From positions 637,911 to 701,910 of the forward strand of contig ML133380.1 of NCBI GenBank assembly GCA_003864495.1: DNA of 64,000 nt. The letters run 5' to 3'. Positions 11,256 to 24,400 of the stretch are shown in pieces; within the stretch, counting starts at the first letter, position 1; the number at the start of each line of letters is the position of its first letter. A program made the position numbers and the translations under genes. The DNA comes from Nemopilema nomurai. Its lineage: Eukaryota > Cnidaria > Scyphozoa > Rhizostomeae > Rhizostomatidae. Below the pieces are notes generated by a model. The model made no database searches and had not been told where the DNA came from. It saw only the letters and a list, made by a program, of their open reading frames with translations.

Positions 11256-14200
11256 CTAAAAGAAAAAGAAGAAGTCTTTAGAACAAAAAGTTAATGATCA
11301 TTTGCAGAAAATATGTTAATCATAAGTACCAAAAATAGTATTTTATCGCAAAATTTCGATGAATGAAATTGTTATTATATCTTTTGAACTAAAAAACCAC
11401 TTTATCAGGCAGCCAAATTCGTAGCACGTGGTGGGGACCAGACTGCAAAATGCATATAAAATTGTTAACATAGTATGGTGGAAGCATTCATTGATCAGAC
11501 ATAAAAAATCGTGGGGGGTTAAATTTGCACATTTCAGAAATCTTGCAGATTTCAATGGACGGGAGAAAATATTGTGCTTCAAAAAGTGTGAGAGGTATCG
11601 ACCTTGGGGAGGTACCTAGAAGTCTAGCGAGCAAGAAAAATATAGAAGTCGAGAAGTTTAGTCTAGTGTGCAAGAAAGGTTATGGGTCCCGTGAAAATGA
11701 ACATGCAGTTTTAAATCTTTGATTTTCCAACGAATACTGAGATTATCTCATAGAATACCTCAATTCATCCCATGTCCAGAAGTCACGTCGTTTGGGAAAC
11801 TTTAAATACATGTTCTTTTTTGGTCAGGCAATGAACAGTCGAACAGGAATTGCCTAGGCCATCTTGAATGCTCATTGGCAAAAAGACTGGGCTCCATAAA
11901 CAAACCATATCTAAGATACTTGCCGATGACGCAATCTATTTGTTTTTCCTTGCTGACAAAACCTCTTTGAAAATCACACAAAGGTTTAAAACTGTTAGCA
12001 AATCCTACAAAAGTTTAAAACTGTTAGCAAATCACCTTCTGCTGTCATTTTTGAATATTGTTTTGTTTAGATTAATATCAACATTGTATTAATTGAACAT
12101 TTGAAGCTGTTCCCAGGGGCTCACTTATGGCACATAAAAGAAGTTGTCAAGGGAGACCAACGTTGTTACCAATTAACTTTTCCTTGTTTTGAAAATCTGT
12201 CCTACGGTAAGCTGTCCTGAATACAAGTTAAATGCGCTCGGCTTTCCTGCAGGTGGAAATGTCAGGTGATTTTACAAGCACAAACCCCTTGAATATTGCT
12301 AAAAAACCTTTTATTTTGTGTCTCAGTAAATCTTTGTGTAATACCAAATAAAAAGTCCTACACATGGACAGAATTTCTCCATCTTTTTAGTTTTCAAACG
12401 AATGCCATTTTTACGCTACACCAAATTCAAATGACGTATTTCAAATACATTGTCCCCGTGCTTTCTGAACAAAGCAATGTCAACACTGAAATTGAAACAA
12501 TTTATACATTTGGTTGTTACGATCATGTACATGACATTTTGACAATACTTTTGTACAAATATTTTCGCCTCAATACAAAGTTACAGAGCCGTTTCATCAA
12601 ATATTAATCTTGATAAGAACAAAAGGCAGCCTCGTTTTGCATCAGCCTCGCTAAATAAGAACGCTTTCCTGTTTGCTGAACACACCATGAACAATGGCAA
12701 ACAATGTTGAAAACCATGACAACAAGAAACCATCCGTTTACTTCGGTATTTGAAACCAGCACACGAAACGATCAACTTGACTTGAAGAATGTGCGACCGT
12801 CACAGTATTTTTGAGCTGATTTGTTAGATTTATCACTGTGCAGAAGGGACTGCAAAATTCGCTTATTCGTATCCTGTGGAAAAGCATCGATATGACTCAT
12901 GCTTTTGTGGCCTAGGCCCATTTTGCAAGGGGCTCTAAAGTTAGCTGACCAACTGGACAGGTGTGTAGTGGACAACATGTCCTACCTCGGAAACACCTTG
13001 TCATGATATTTAGAAAACTGCTGAAGGACAAAATCAAAATCTGACAGGATTGTGGCTGAAATACTTTTGCAGCGTTATGTCCAACTATATCAACATGATT
13101 ACAGTATTAGGTATGTTTTATTATCGTATTCTACTACCAACCATGTGTAGAAATGAAAGTTAATTCACAATACCCTGTTGATAAATGCGATTTTAGCGCA
13201 TCTGTCTCATCCAGGGCTCTTTTAAAGTGATGTTCTCTCGCTATCAGTATGTGCTTTCTAGACCAGACTCTCGCGAATTTTACCAGGAAGAAAATTGAAA
13301 CTCCATATTTGCATTGAGATTTCTATCGTTTCTGTGCGATGAAACCTAAGCTCGGATGTTAATTACATTTTTTCATGCTAAAGCATGTCTGTTAAATGTA
13401 TAAAGAAAAACGACTTGGTTTTTACAATTTAACGTTGGATATCATTTTGAGGATGCTTCCGATTAAATACTTGGGATCATTCAACTGTTTTTGTTTGTTA
13501 GCGACACTTTTGTTTTCTAACGAGATTAAACGTATCTTCTGTTAAAAGACGAAGTCTCCTCAATGTCTTGATTTATAGACACAACATATTTTGTGCAGTC
13601 TAGACTGAATAAAAGCAAATGCTCCCCAAAGCTTTTTTGTTTTCCTTTTTCAAACATTGCCAGTGTCTCTCCTGATATGTCTGAGTCATTTTCAATGAAA
13701 CTTAACAATGAGGGATGATGATAACTGGGCTAGGTACTTGATTACCATATCTAGTTGAATGAAAGGTAATCATCCTGTTATTAATATTTCACAAAATAGC
13801 CAGGTCATTATCAATTTTTTTGGAATGTTATTGCCTTGTTTTGAATGTTATTACCTGCTGTGGTAGCTAAAAGGGGTAACATTTTGGAATTTGGCTATTG
13901 TATTGGTCAAAGTCTTGAGGAAAAGCAACTTCAAAAAGCTGCAATTTCGAACTTGGCTGCTCTTCAAGCACTGCATATATATAGGTCTATTGAGGCACTA
14001 GCATAGATTGGAACTTCCACATAACCCCAACCCACCTAAATTTCTTATGATGGAAGAATCTGTACCTTTATCAGAGGTTCGATCCAGTACACTTTTCTTT
14101 TAAAGACTTTTGCAATGAGATACCTGCTGTTCAGCTGTATGTTTACTGCAATTGACACAATTATAAATGACAATTCAGATATTATTTGCAAATTGATTGT

Positions 14201-15459
14201 TCAGTGTTTTAGCTGGGTATAGAATTGCTTTTTGCAACATAATAATTTATTCTCTTTAAGATTTAAGGGTATAAATCGTGGCAACTAAAGGAGGAATGAA
14301 ATGTATTTGTTATCATCATCAACATCAAATTCAACATCATCATCACCATAATCAACAGCATCATCATCAACATTATCGTAGTCAATGTTATCATCCATTT
14401 CAACATCATGGTCACTTCATCATCATCATCATCATCATTTTGACAAACTTTAACAGAAAAACCTCTTTACATAATTAGTTATGAGTATAATGCACTAAAT
14501 TTTAATTGGCTTTTTATAGTTTGACAGTGAAGCCCAATCACATTAATTAGTTTAAAGATCATAGCACAAACATCATGCTTTAGCCTTGAAATATTAATTG
14601 TTTGCATATTTAATTTCAAACGTATGAGTTTATTTAGAGAACTTAAATACATGCCTGGCAATAAAAATTTCTTTTTTTTTATAATTGAATGAATTTTAAA
14701 CCTGTCATTCATTAGCCAATCATTATTATTGCCAATCATCCTGTACTTAATTATCAAAGTTTGTCATTTTTTTAAATGAGTGACTCATTACTTAAACCTG
14801 TAAAGAGGTTTCATTATTCTAATGTTTCTGAAAATGAGTTCTGTAATTTCTATTTATGTAAAGCATGTTTCTCTACTATCTTTGAAGGTTTTGTATTGCA
14901 GACAGTAGTTTGATGGATAGCTTTGAAAACAAATAAACAAATTATCTAATGTAAGATAGGGATCTTTGTCTAAAGATTTCAAAACCATATTACTGGACTT
15001 CTTTTTCTTTGTTTGAAGCTTTTTGAAATATCAGTGGTCCTTTAGAGCCATAGCTAGCCAATAACTTGACCACATTGTGATAAGACATAATTACATTAAA
15101 ACTTTGGGCCATTGAGGTTTTACTAGTTTTTCATATGTTTTATGCTTTACCTAAATTGCTTACACCCAATTCGAACACCAAACACCACTGGTTATGGTAA
15201 CAATAAATTTGACTATTTGTGTTATCTCATGAATTAAAAGTGACTGTTCGTGAATTAAAGAGTTTTTGAGTTCGTCTATCAAACGTCTGTATCATGTCAT
15301 ACACGACAATGCACATTGATATCAACCTTCTTGGCATACCCAAGCAAATCATGGCTAGTTTTTCACCAATACTTTTTAATCCAACACTTAGCATCATCAA
15401 TTGCCATTGTAACGAACTCTTATACAGCAAATTTAAATGTTCATTTTGCCTTCTTGTAG
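11256..15459. other. Intergenic region, may hold 5' exons of both flanking genes
   Basis: No exon chain could be supported here. The minus-strand gene at 4.5-11.3 kb must start somewhere in this stretch. The plus-strand KIAA1549-like gene needs an upstream first exon that ends with one extra base (phase 1), unless translation starts at an in-frame ATG at 15294 and reads through the acceptor-like site at 15459. A 30-bp direct duplication (tttaaaactgttagcaaatc core) lies near 11985-12033. Otherwise only short uninformative ORFs are seen. Confidence 0.45.
14311..14438. repeat. CAT/CATCAA trinucleotide-like low-complexity tract
   Basis: An imperfect run of catcat, catcaa and similar triplets ends in a pure (cat)n stretch. 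It is noncoding by context. The His-rich frame through it is a by-product of the triplet repeat. Confidence 0.85.
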
Positions 15460-18400
15460 GTGTTTTATTTGTTTTCACGGCGGTCAGAGCACAGGACAGT
15501 CTGCTAGCCACCCCCAGTCAATCACTGGCCGAGGCACCATCTTTGATGCAGAACAGTCCAAGCCTGGAACCACCTGTGTATACGTCATCTTCGATAGACA
15601 CTAATGCTGCTGCATCCAACGCATCAAGCACTCCAAGTTTGCAATATACATTCGATTCTGCATTTAGTTCAAGCTCATTGTTTCTGGATAATCTGGGCAG
15701 CTTTTCTAGTGACGTTTTTTATATTACTGGATCAGTTGATTCGACAAACTCACAAGTTCTTACTGCTCTGAATAGTGACATTACATCTCAGGCGTCTGTT
15801 GTCTCGAACGTGTATACAGAGCCACCTCCCATCTTAACCAGCACGGAGGTACTACCGATGACCTCTGCCCTTGAGTCGTCTGTTTTATTAGCTGCAGTGA
15901 ACTCAAGCCAGACTCAATCACTGGCACCAAGCTCAGGATTATTAACAAGCAGCACAGGTGAAATCATCTCGCCTAACGCTACGGCTATGTTTAGCACAAG
16001 CTCCGCAACTGCAACACTGCTGATGACTACCAACTTAACAGACTCGTTCTCCAAAAGCACCGCAGTATCGACGCCGTTCACTTCTGCGGTTATCAATACG
16101 TCCACTACAGGGTCATTTGCTACCCACTCCATACAGAACGCTACAAGCACTGAATCATTTATTACTCCATCGAGCGCAACCGTTACTTTCGGCACTCAAT
16201 TTGTACAGACGACTGGTTCACTGCAGACGCCCGGCTTAGAGACAAATAGCACCCTTATTTCTAACACGGGCATCCAGGAATCAAGCACATTAATCGTTCC
16301 TTCCATTTCATTAGCCGTAACGTCATCATATGTATCAACGTTATCGCTGAAGACTATTAACGCAGAGGCCAGTTCGTCACTGCCGCAGTCTTCATTGAAT
16401 ATTGCTGACAGTGCATCTACAGTTGCGCCAATCAGGACGCTTGGCAGCTCAAACGCCGTTACTTCATTTGATCTTGCTACATCCGCCTTCACAGCGTCTC
16501 GGGTGACTACGTCTAACGTGAGTGGGTCGATAGCAACGGTAAGCTCCGTTTCAGCGACTGTTCTCCGTTCAACTGGCATCGTGGCAAACGAATCAACGTC
16601 AGCAGTGTTTCAACCCAGTGAAACGATGAATGTTACTCGAACTACTGCGTTGGAGACAGTCGTTTTGCCGAGCTCAATCAATCCAGGGAGGACAGCCAAT
16701 AGCAGCCGAGTTATAAGCACTGCAGGCGGTCGGACCTCTCCGATTGCTACGTCATCAATACCAGGCAGTTCGGTTGCTGTTGTTGTCAGTAGCCTTTCAC
16801 CAATACCGATTTCTCATAGCAGTGCAACTGACGCCTCCACCTTTGCTGCTACATTGGCTTCCGTTTCACAAATCAATCAAACTGCTGTTAAACTGACTCC
16901 AACGTCCCGGTTGCTCTCTTCGATTCAAAGTGGTGTTGTTGTTGATGTACAAACGAGCAGATTTTTTGCCTCCACTGTACAGAATGCATCATCGCTTCCA
17001 GCGTCTGTTTCTTACACTAACTCCGTCCCAGTAGACTTGACATCGGCCACTTCAGCCGTCTTATTGAGCTCGGTAGTGAATGGGTCTATAGTGGCCTCCT
17101 ACCAATCAACCTCACATTTGCCATTAACAACGAAAGGCTTTGCCCTAACCAGCTCAAGACCTGCATCTGAAGGCACCTATGCGACAATTGCCCACACCCA
17201 AAGTTTGTCTACCGATACTGCTAATAGAACATTGACCTACGCGTCGAGCATGACATCTGATACTGTTGTGAGTGCCTTTGAAACGTCATACATCCCACAG
17301 CCGACGCTTAGCACCGAATCGGGCACAACGCAAGGGAACAAATCAGCCAGTGTCTCGGCAACTCTGGTGACAATCGGTTCTCAGCGCACCACATTGGCCC
17401 TTTCGCTAGTGCCAACACAGATTTTGGGCTCGGTGGCATTTCACAGCTCTAATGCATCCAGCATTGACGCATCTCCTATGCCAGAGCATTCTTCTTTGCC
17501 TTCCAGCAGGACCTCGGATATTCAGAGAACAGCTTCGGTAGAAGCCAGTAGTGTCATAGCTTTGTCTACTGAAGCAACCTCACCAGTAGCTTCGACAATT
17601 ATTGCCAGCCAACACACAACTCAACCAGCTGCAAGTTTCACTGAAAGATCGATCTACCCGTCACAGGCAACAGTAATAGATCCATTTGTTGTGTTCACAT
17701 CCTTGTACCCTTGTTGGGTCACGGTACCATTGAATGCAACATCACTGCCATTTTATACCAACCAAACACAGCATCTTACAGCCACTGCTTCTACTGACTA
17801 CCCCGTTATGACAAACACAAGTACTATTAGTGTTATTGGAAAAAAGAGAAAAAGACGCGCTGTTTTAGACTCTAGTAACACTACGACTCTTCCTATCAAT
17901 TCGCTGATCGCTGCATCATCTCCTTCAACTGCAAGTGCCAGTTTTGTGTCAAGTGGAAATGTCACTGGTGCTTCAGTGTCCAACTTTGTCACTGTTCAGC
18001 CAACATCTACTGCCAGCCAGTCTCAAGGAGCCCCAGCCTTGGTGATCAATGCAACGTCACAGATCGGTGCGTCAACTGGTTCCATTGCAAGTGCCAGCTT
18101 TGTGCCAAGTGGAAATGTCACTGGTGCTTCAGTGTCCAATTTTGTCACTGTTCAGCCGACATCTACTGCAAGCCAGTCTCAAGGACCCTCAGCCTTGGTG
18201 ATCAATGCAACATCACAGATCGCTGCGTCAACTGGTTCCATTGCTAGTGCCAGTTTTGTGCCAAGTGGAAATGTCACTGGTGCTTCAGTGTCCAACTTTG
18301 TCACTGTTCAGCCGACATCTACTGCAAGCCAGTCTCAAGGACCCTCGGTCTTGGTGATCAATGCAACATCACAGATCGCTGCGTCAACTGGTTCCATTGC

Positions 18401-21400
18401 AAGTCCCAGTTTTGTGCCTAGTGGAAATGTCACTGGTGCTTCAGTGTCCAACTTTGTCACTGTTCAGCCGACATCTACTGCAAGCCAGTCTCAAGGACCC
18501 TCAGCCTTGGTGATCAATGCAACATCACAGATCGCTGCGTCAACTGGTTCCATTGCAAGTGCCAGTTTTGTGCCAAGTGGAAATGTCACTGGTGCTTCAG
18601 TGTCCAACTTTGTCACTGTTCAGCCGACATCTGCTGCAAGCCAGTCTCAAGGACCCTCAGCCTTGGTGATCAATGCAACATCACAGATCGCTGCGTCAAC
18701 TGGTTCCATTGCTAGTGCCAGTTTTGTGCCAAGTGGAAATGTCACTGGTGCTTCAGTGTCCAACTTTGTCACTGTTCAGCCGACATCTACTGCAAGCCAG
18801 TCTCAAGGACCCTCAGCCTTGGTGATCAATGCAACATCACAGATCGCTGCGTCAACTGGTTCTATTGCAAGTGCCAGTTTTGTGCCAAGTGGAAATGTCA
18901 CTGGTGCTTCAGTGTCCAACTTTGTCACTGTTCAGCCGACATCTACTGCAAGCCAGTCTCAAGGACCCTCAGTCTTGGTGATCAATGCAACATCACAGAT
19001 CGGTGCGTCAACTGGTTCCATTGCAAGTGCCAGTTTTGTGCCAAGTGGAAATGTCACTGGTGCTTCAGTGTCCAACTTTGTCACTGTTCAGCCGACGTCT
19101 ACTGCAAGCCAGTCTCAAGGACCCTCAGCCTTGGTGATCAATGCAACATCACAGATCGCTGCGTCAACTGGTTCCATTGCAAGTGCCAGTTTTGTGCCAA
19201 GTGGAAATGTCACTGGTGCTTCAGTGTCCAACTTTGTCACTGTTCAGCCGACGTCTACTGCAAGCCAGTCTCAAGGACCCTCAGCCTTGGTGATCAATGC
19301 AACATCACAGATCGCTGCGTCAACTGGTTCCATTGCAAGTGCCAGTTTTGTGCCAAGTGGAAATGTCACTGGTGCTTCAGTGTCCACCTTTGTCACTGTT
19401 CAGCCGACGTCTACTGCAAGCCAGTCTCAAGGACCCTCAGCCTTGGTGATCAATGCAACATCACAGATCGCTGCGTCAACTGGTTCTATTGCAAGTGCCA
19501 GTTTTGTGCCAAGTGGAAATGTCACTGGTGCTTCAGTGTCCAACTTTATCACTGTTCAGCCGACATCTACTGCAAGCCAGTCTCAAGGACCCTCAGCCTT
19601 GGTGATCAATGCAACATCACAGATCGCTGCGTCAACTGGTTCCATTGCAAGTGCCAGTTTTGTGCCTAGTGGAAATGTCACTGGTGCTTCAGTGTCCAAC
19701 TTTGTCACTGTTCAGCCGACATCTACTGCAAGCCAGTCTCAAGGACCCTCAGCCTTGGTGATCAATGCAACATCACAGATCGCTGCGTCAACTGGTTCCA
19801 TTGCAAGTGCCAGTTTTGTGCCTAGTGGAAATGTCACTGGTGCTTCAGTGTCCAATTTTTTCACTGTTCAGCCATCATCTACTGCAAGCCAGTCTCAAGG
19901 ACCCTCAGCCTTGGTGATCAATGCAACATCACAGATCGTTGCGTCAACTGGTTCCATTGCAAGCTCCACTTCTGTGCCAGGTGGAAATGTTACTGGCACT
20001 AAAGTGTCAAATTTTGTCACTGTCCAGCCGTCCTCCGTTTCAAGCCAGTACCAACCAACCTATACCTTGGCTAGCAATATATCAAAACAAGTACAAAACC
20101 TGACATCAATTTCGGCACATGTATCAAGCCAAGCAGCTGCCTTAAATGCATCCGATGCCAGCTCCACTGCACTGCTACATGGGACATTGTCTCACAGCTC
20201 TGTCTCCTATTCGGTACCACCAGTTGTATCATCATCTACTGACAGCCAAGGCCGCACCACGACATATAGAGCAGAGAGTACAAGAGTCACAATAGCTGCG
20301 TCATTCTCAACCTCAGTCGATTCTGTTATAGTACTGAGTGCGACAGACTCAAGAAGCCCGTCACCAGTTCCTTTTATCTCTGTTGTAGTGTCTACAGTTG
20401 TGGTGAGCGCAAGCAGCACTGCAAGTCGCGGTATGTCAGTAGGGACAGTGCTACCGACATTAAGTGCAGTTCCCACCCAACAAGTACTGCAATCGATGGA
20501 ATCTGGGTCATCTCGGCGCTCTGATATTTCCTCTCAGCATTCATTGACGCCTGCATTGAGTCAAGTATCGCAGCCTTCCTCAGTTAACATTGCATCATCC
20601 GTTACTGATAAGCGGGTAGTGAGCTCAGTAGTTTCCTCAATGCCAAGAAGAGTAAGTGTGATGTCATCGCTGGGTTGGTGCACCGCGTACTATACCAGTA
20701 GCGTAACTCCACGGAGCGTTGAAGCATCACCATCGCCAAGTGCCTCTGTACCACTTGAAAGAGCATCCACTGTCACTGGAGCAGAAAGGACAATGAGTGC
20801 AATACCATCTTTGGCACCTTCTTCTGAGACACGTCTATCCAGTCCATCGACTACTGCATACAGCATTGCTTCGACTAACAGAACTTCACAGGTGTTGCGT
20901 CCCACGTTGTCTACGCAATCGCTGCCAGTCACTGCAAGCCAATCTGGACTGTCTTTCTCAGTGCTACAGCCATCGTTGTCATATACTCACACGTCGCCGA
21001 CGCAAAGTATTGAAACAGTACCTGGCTTTTCTGTTACAGCATTTTCGACTGTCGAGGGACATGCATCTTCCTCTTTGAAAACTCTAGCGGTACAACGCAG
21101 CCTAGTAACTCCGTACTCCGCGACACAGATTTTGTCTGACTCCACCCTAGGATCACTACCTGCGGTTTCATCATACCATTCACAACATTCGAAAAGCACC
21201 TCTGTTACGTCACAATACTTTATTTCTGAATCATCAATTACACCATCCTCCTTCACACCGGCGCGTACCATTGGACAAGGCAGTTCATTGCTGGCAACAG
21301 CAACAACAGAAAGAACAATGTCTGCTGCTTCCTCGGGGATCACCGACCAGACTGCAGCATCCTCCTTTTCAAGCCAGGTCGTGCCCAGATCTTCGATCGT

Positions 21401-24400
21401 GGTGTCTTCGCTATCAGCAACAAGCTCTACACAGCTCCTGCCTAAGCCTTCCGCCATTGCTTCATCGCCACAGCGTGCTCAATCCACTCTAGTCCAGGCC
21501 ACAACCGAGGTGCCTTCATCTGCCACATTGCAGCCGTCTGTTACCCAAATCGTGTCATCTCGAACCTTGCTCGTTGCCAGCTCAGAAATAGCATCACCCA
21601 AGACGCCAACGCTCGCCACTGGCGCTGTATCTCTGTATTCAGCCACAACATCATCCATATCGCTGTATACTATAGTTGCAAGTCAGTATCTCAGGACGTC
21701 CTTACCAATATTGCAATCGTCACTCATACCAACTGGTGTAGTCTCAGTTGCCTCGCTAACGTCCACAGCGTCAAGTAGCGAGCAAAGTATCCCTGTGTCC
21801 GCGGCTTCTATTAGCACATCCAGAGCCATGTCAACAGCTGTACGACAAACGACTCGCCCAGGAACCACTGTCATCCCAACAACAGTGCCCATATCCCGCG
21901 CATTGTGTCAGCTGCTACTGAGTGTACCGCTCAACGTTGATGTCACTACGAGGCAGTTTAAAAATGACATCGAGCTGAGTTTGGCGTCAACGTACGACAG
22001 ATTACTGTCTTTTGCCCGCAGAAGGAGAAGAGCAGTCACACAGGGAACTTCGACTGTCAATGTAAGCCCTTATTCTCTCTGTCAATGTAAGATCATGGAC
22101 TGTTTTTTACAATTGCTAGAAAAAGCGGAACTAGTTTTCGCATACCAAAAAGTACTTTTTTCGTCCGACACTCCTCAGAGTATGCAGTCTATTTTTTTAA
22201 GAAAGCAATTCCCCTTCATCATTGCTTAATGTTTGAAACGTCATTTCCTTGAAGGTGACATCGATAACACGTGAAGGAGTGAGCCAGACTGTCGACGTTC
22301 AATTTTACGTGAAAGAAAACGAGACGGTGGTGACGGCAGATCGAGCATCCGCCAATTTCAAAAAGTTGACGCCAAATGCCCTCAGCCAGCAAGTGAAGTA
22401 TACGGTATGCTGTCGCTTTTTATTTACGTTATATTTATGTTATTTTTATTTATTGGCGATATTATCATCACTGTCAAGTCATGGCGATATCTTTACATAT
22501 ATACAGAAAATAGGACAGTGCTCAACTTCCCTAACCTTTTTTCATTTCAGATACTTGGTTCTCTTTTACATCCGAAACCTCCACCATAATTTTCTGCCCA
22601 AGTCTCTGCCTAACTTCTTTTTTTTCTTTTATTTGATAATTTAAGTCCTTTGTCATGTTGTAAGATTTTCATTATTGAATTCTTTAATATCGAAAAATCT
22701 CAATTTCAGTTGTATAACATACAATTTGTTCAGAAGGTGTATTCTTAATACTCATGGATGCAAGTTTCAAATTATCTGTATTCAAAAAGATTCCAATAGA
22801 AAATCACTCGACTTGATAATATTTTTTTCTTGCACATAAAACTACGAAGCCTAATCTGTATCCAATCTTTTCTTACAGGCCCTATCACCCATCACTGTTG
22901 TGTCTACAACAACAACAACCAATGCTACCCCCCGTCCTGCTGAGAGTCTCCTCCTTAGCATGGTCCTTCGAGACGATGCAAACAACAACATCTCATCCGG
23001 GAACAACAAAGTGATGTTCGAGCAGAAAATGGCAAACCAGTACAAGACGAACAACAGAATATCAAGTGACGTCATCTTCAAGGTAAATGCTAGTCATCTG
23101 CCTTGGTTAGTCTTGAAAGTCTAGTCCCTAGATTGAAGTTTAATAATGCAGTCAGTGCCCCAAAGAACCACGTCCTTCGCATAAACTGGGTCTTTGAGCC
23201 AGAGCCCTAACATCAGTTACTCTAAATGGTTAATCACTAGCTAATTGATTGAAGATTTAGTTTGATATTTCTTCTATTTTGATCTTTAATATTTTTTGTT
23301 TAAGATTTAATGTTTCTAATCTTTCACTTATGCATTCATCGTATATGAAAATTAATTCTGTAGGAATACAAAGTGTCCCTATTTATTCCTATCTTTGACT
23401 TTTATTTCATTTTTAATTTTATTTGGACCTCTTATCCAGGTTTAATCGCACTAGCTCTAATTTCACTAACACTTTTTTACCCTATGTTTCATAGCTTATT
23501 ATGCGCCATGCTACTTTAAATAAGCTTCAAAAATCTTCTTTACTTTTCACCATGTCAGTTTTGCAAACTGTTTGTTCCAGACCTTAAACTCAGAGCCACC
23601 TGTAATTATGGTACATCGTCGAAGTAAATCTTTCTAAACATTGTTAACCTTAAAGTTAAACCTCTTTTTAAACAGTTTAATCTATTAATCTAACCTGTTC
23701 TAATTTAGTTTGATATTTATTCTTTTTCACTTCAGCGCTGGCTCGAAGTTTTAAATATTCAACTATAATTCTTTATTATTACTATTATTGACATGATCAT
23801 TATCCTTTTTAATTTTGGCTGTTTTATTTATTGATTTTCTTTCAGTTTTTCCTTTTATATTACAATTTTTCATCTTGTAAAACCAGGCTAGCAGATTGCA
23901 AATTACCTTGTAATAGTGAGATTTGTAATTGTATTTTTTATTGAATCGAAAATGAAATTTTTCCATCATTATTATCATCATGCGCATCATTCCCACCTGT
24001 CTGTATTTGCAGGTCATTTATATCAAACACGAGCCGAAGAACATTGTTTATTTGGAGCTGTATGTCAACATTTCTGGGGTGCTGCAAAATGCCAGTACCG
24101 TGCAGGAGACCTACACCAACCGCGCCACTCAAGTGTCAACAGCCGCTCTTAGCGCGCTTCTTGGAATGACGGTGAGCCAATCAGACTTGTAGTTTTACAC
24201 ACGTGACAAAAATTAAGTTCTCTCGTCACCCTGTGCTATATCTTCAGCGTTATTGCAGTCCTAACGGCTTACAAAATGCTAATATGCAAACCATGAGGCT
24301 TGGTTGCCACACCCGTCTTTGGCTGGATTTTCTTGTCTTGCGAGGGAAGGTTAGCTTGGATCAAGGGTGTTATTCTCTGTCGCTGTATCCCAATAATGTG

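Noticed and set aside
12296..12978. ORFs on both strands near 12.3-13.0 kb as 5' exons of the unknown minus-strand gene
   Set aside because: I tried to join the minus-strand segment at 12779-12978 to the exon at 11234-11255 (which needs an incoming phase of 2) but found no convincing donor, so it was left out.
15294..15459. In-frame ATG and 55 codons before the mucin signal sequence
   Set aside because: The stretch ends in a strong splice-acceptor pattern (ttttgccttcttgtag), and translation from it would put the signal sequence more than 55 residues inside the protein. An upstream first exon is more likely, although the alternative cannot be excluded.
15914..16579. Antisense ORFs (also near 20.2-21.5 kb) within the mucin exon
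   Set aside because: They are shadows of the Ser/Thr-rich coding strand, whose codon pattern leaves the reverse frame open. No splice or start evidence was seen.
22062..22229. The large mucin ORF runs on 168 bp beyond 22061 to a stop
   Set aside because: The extension is Cys/Phe-rich and unlike the Ser/Thr-rich protein, and a good donor (gtaagc) at 22062 joins in phase to the exon at 22255 with conserved sequence. I treat the extension as intron; it could be an alternative short C-terminus but nothing supports that.
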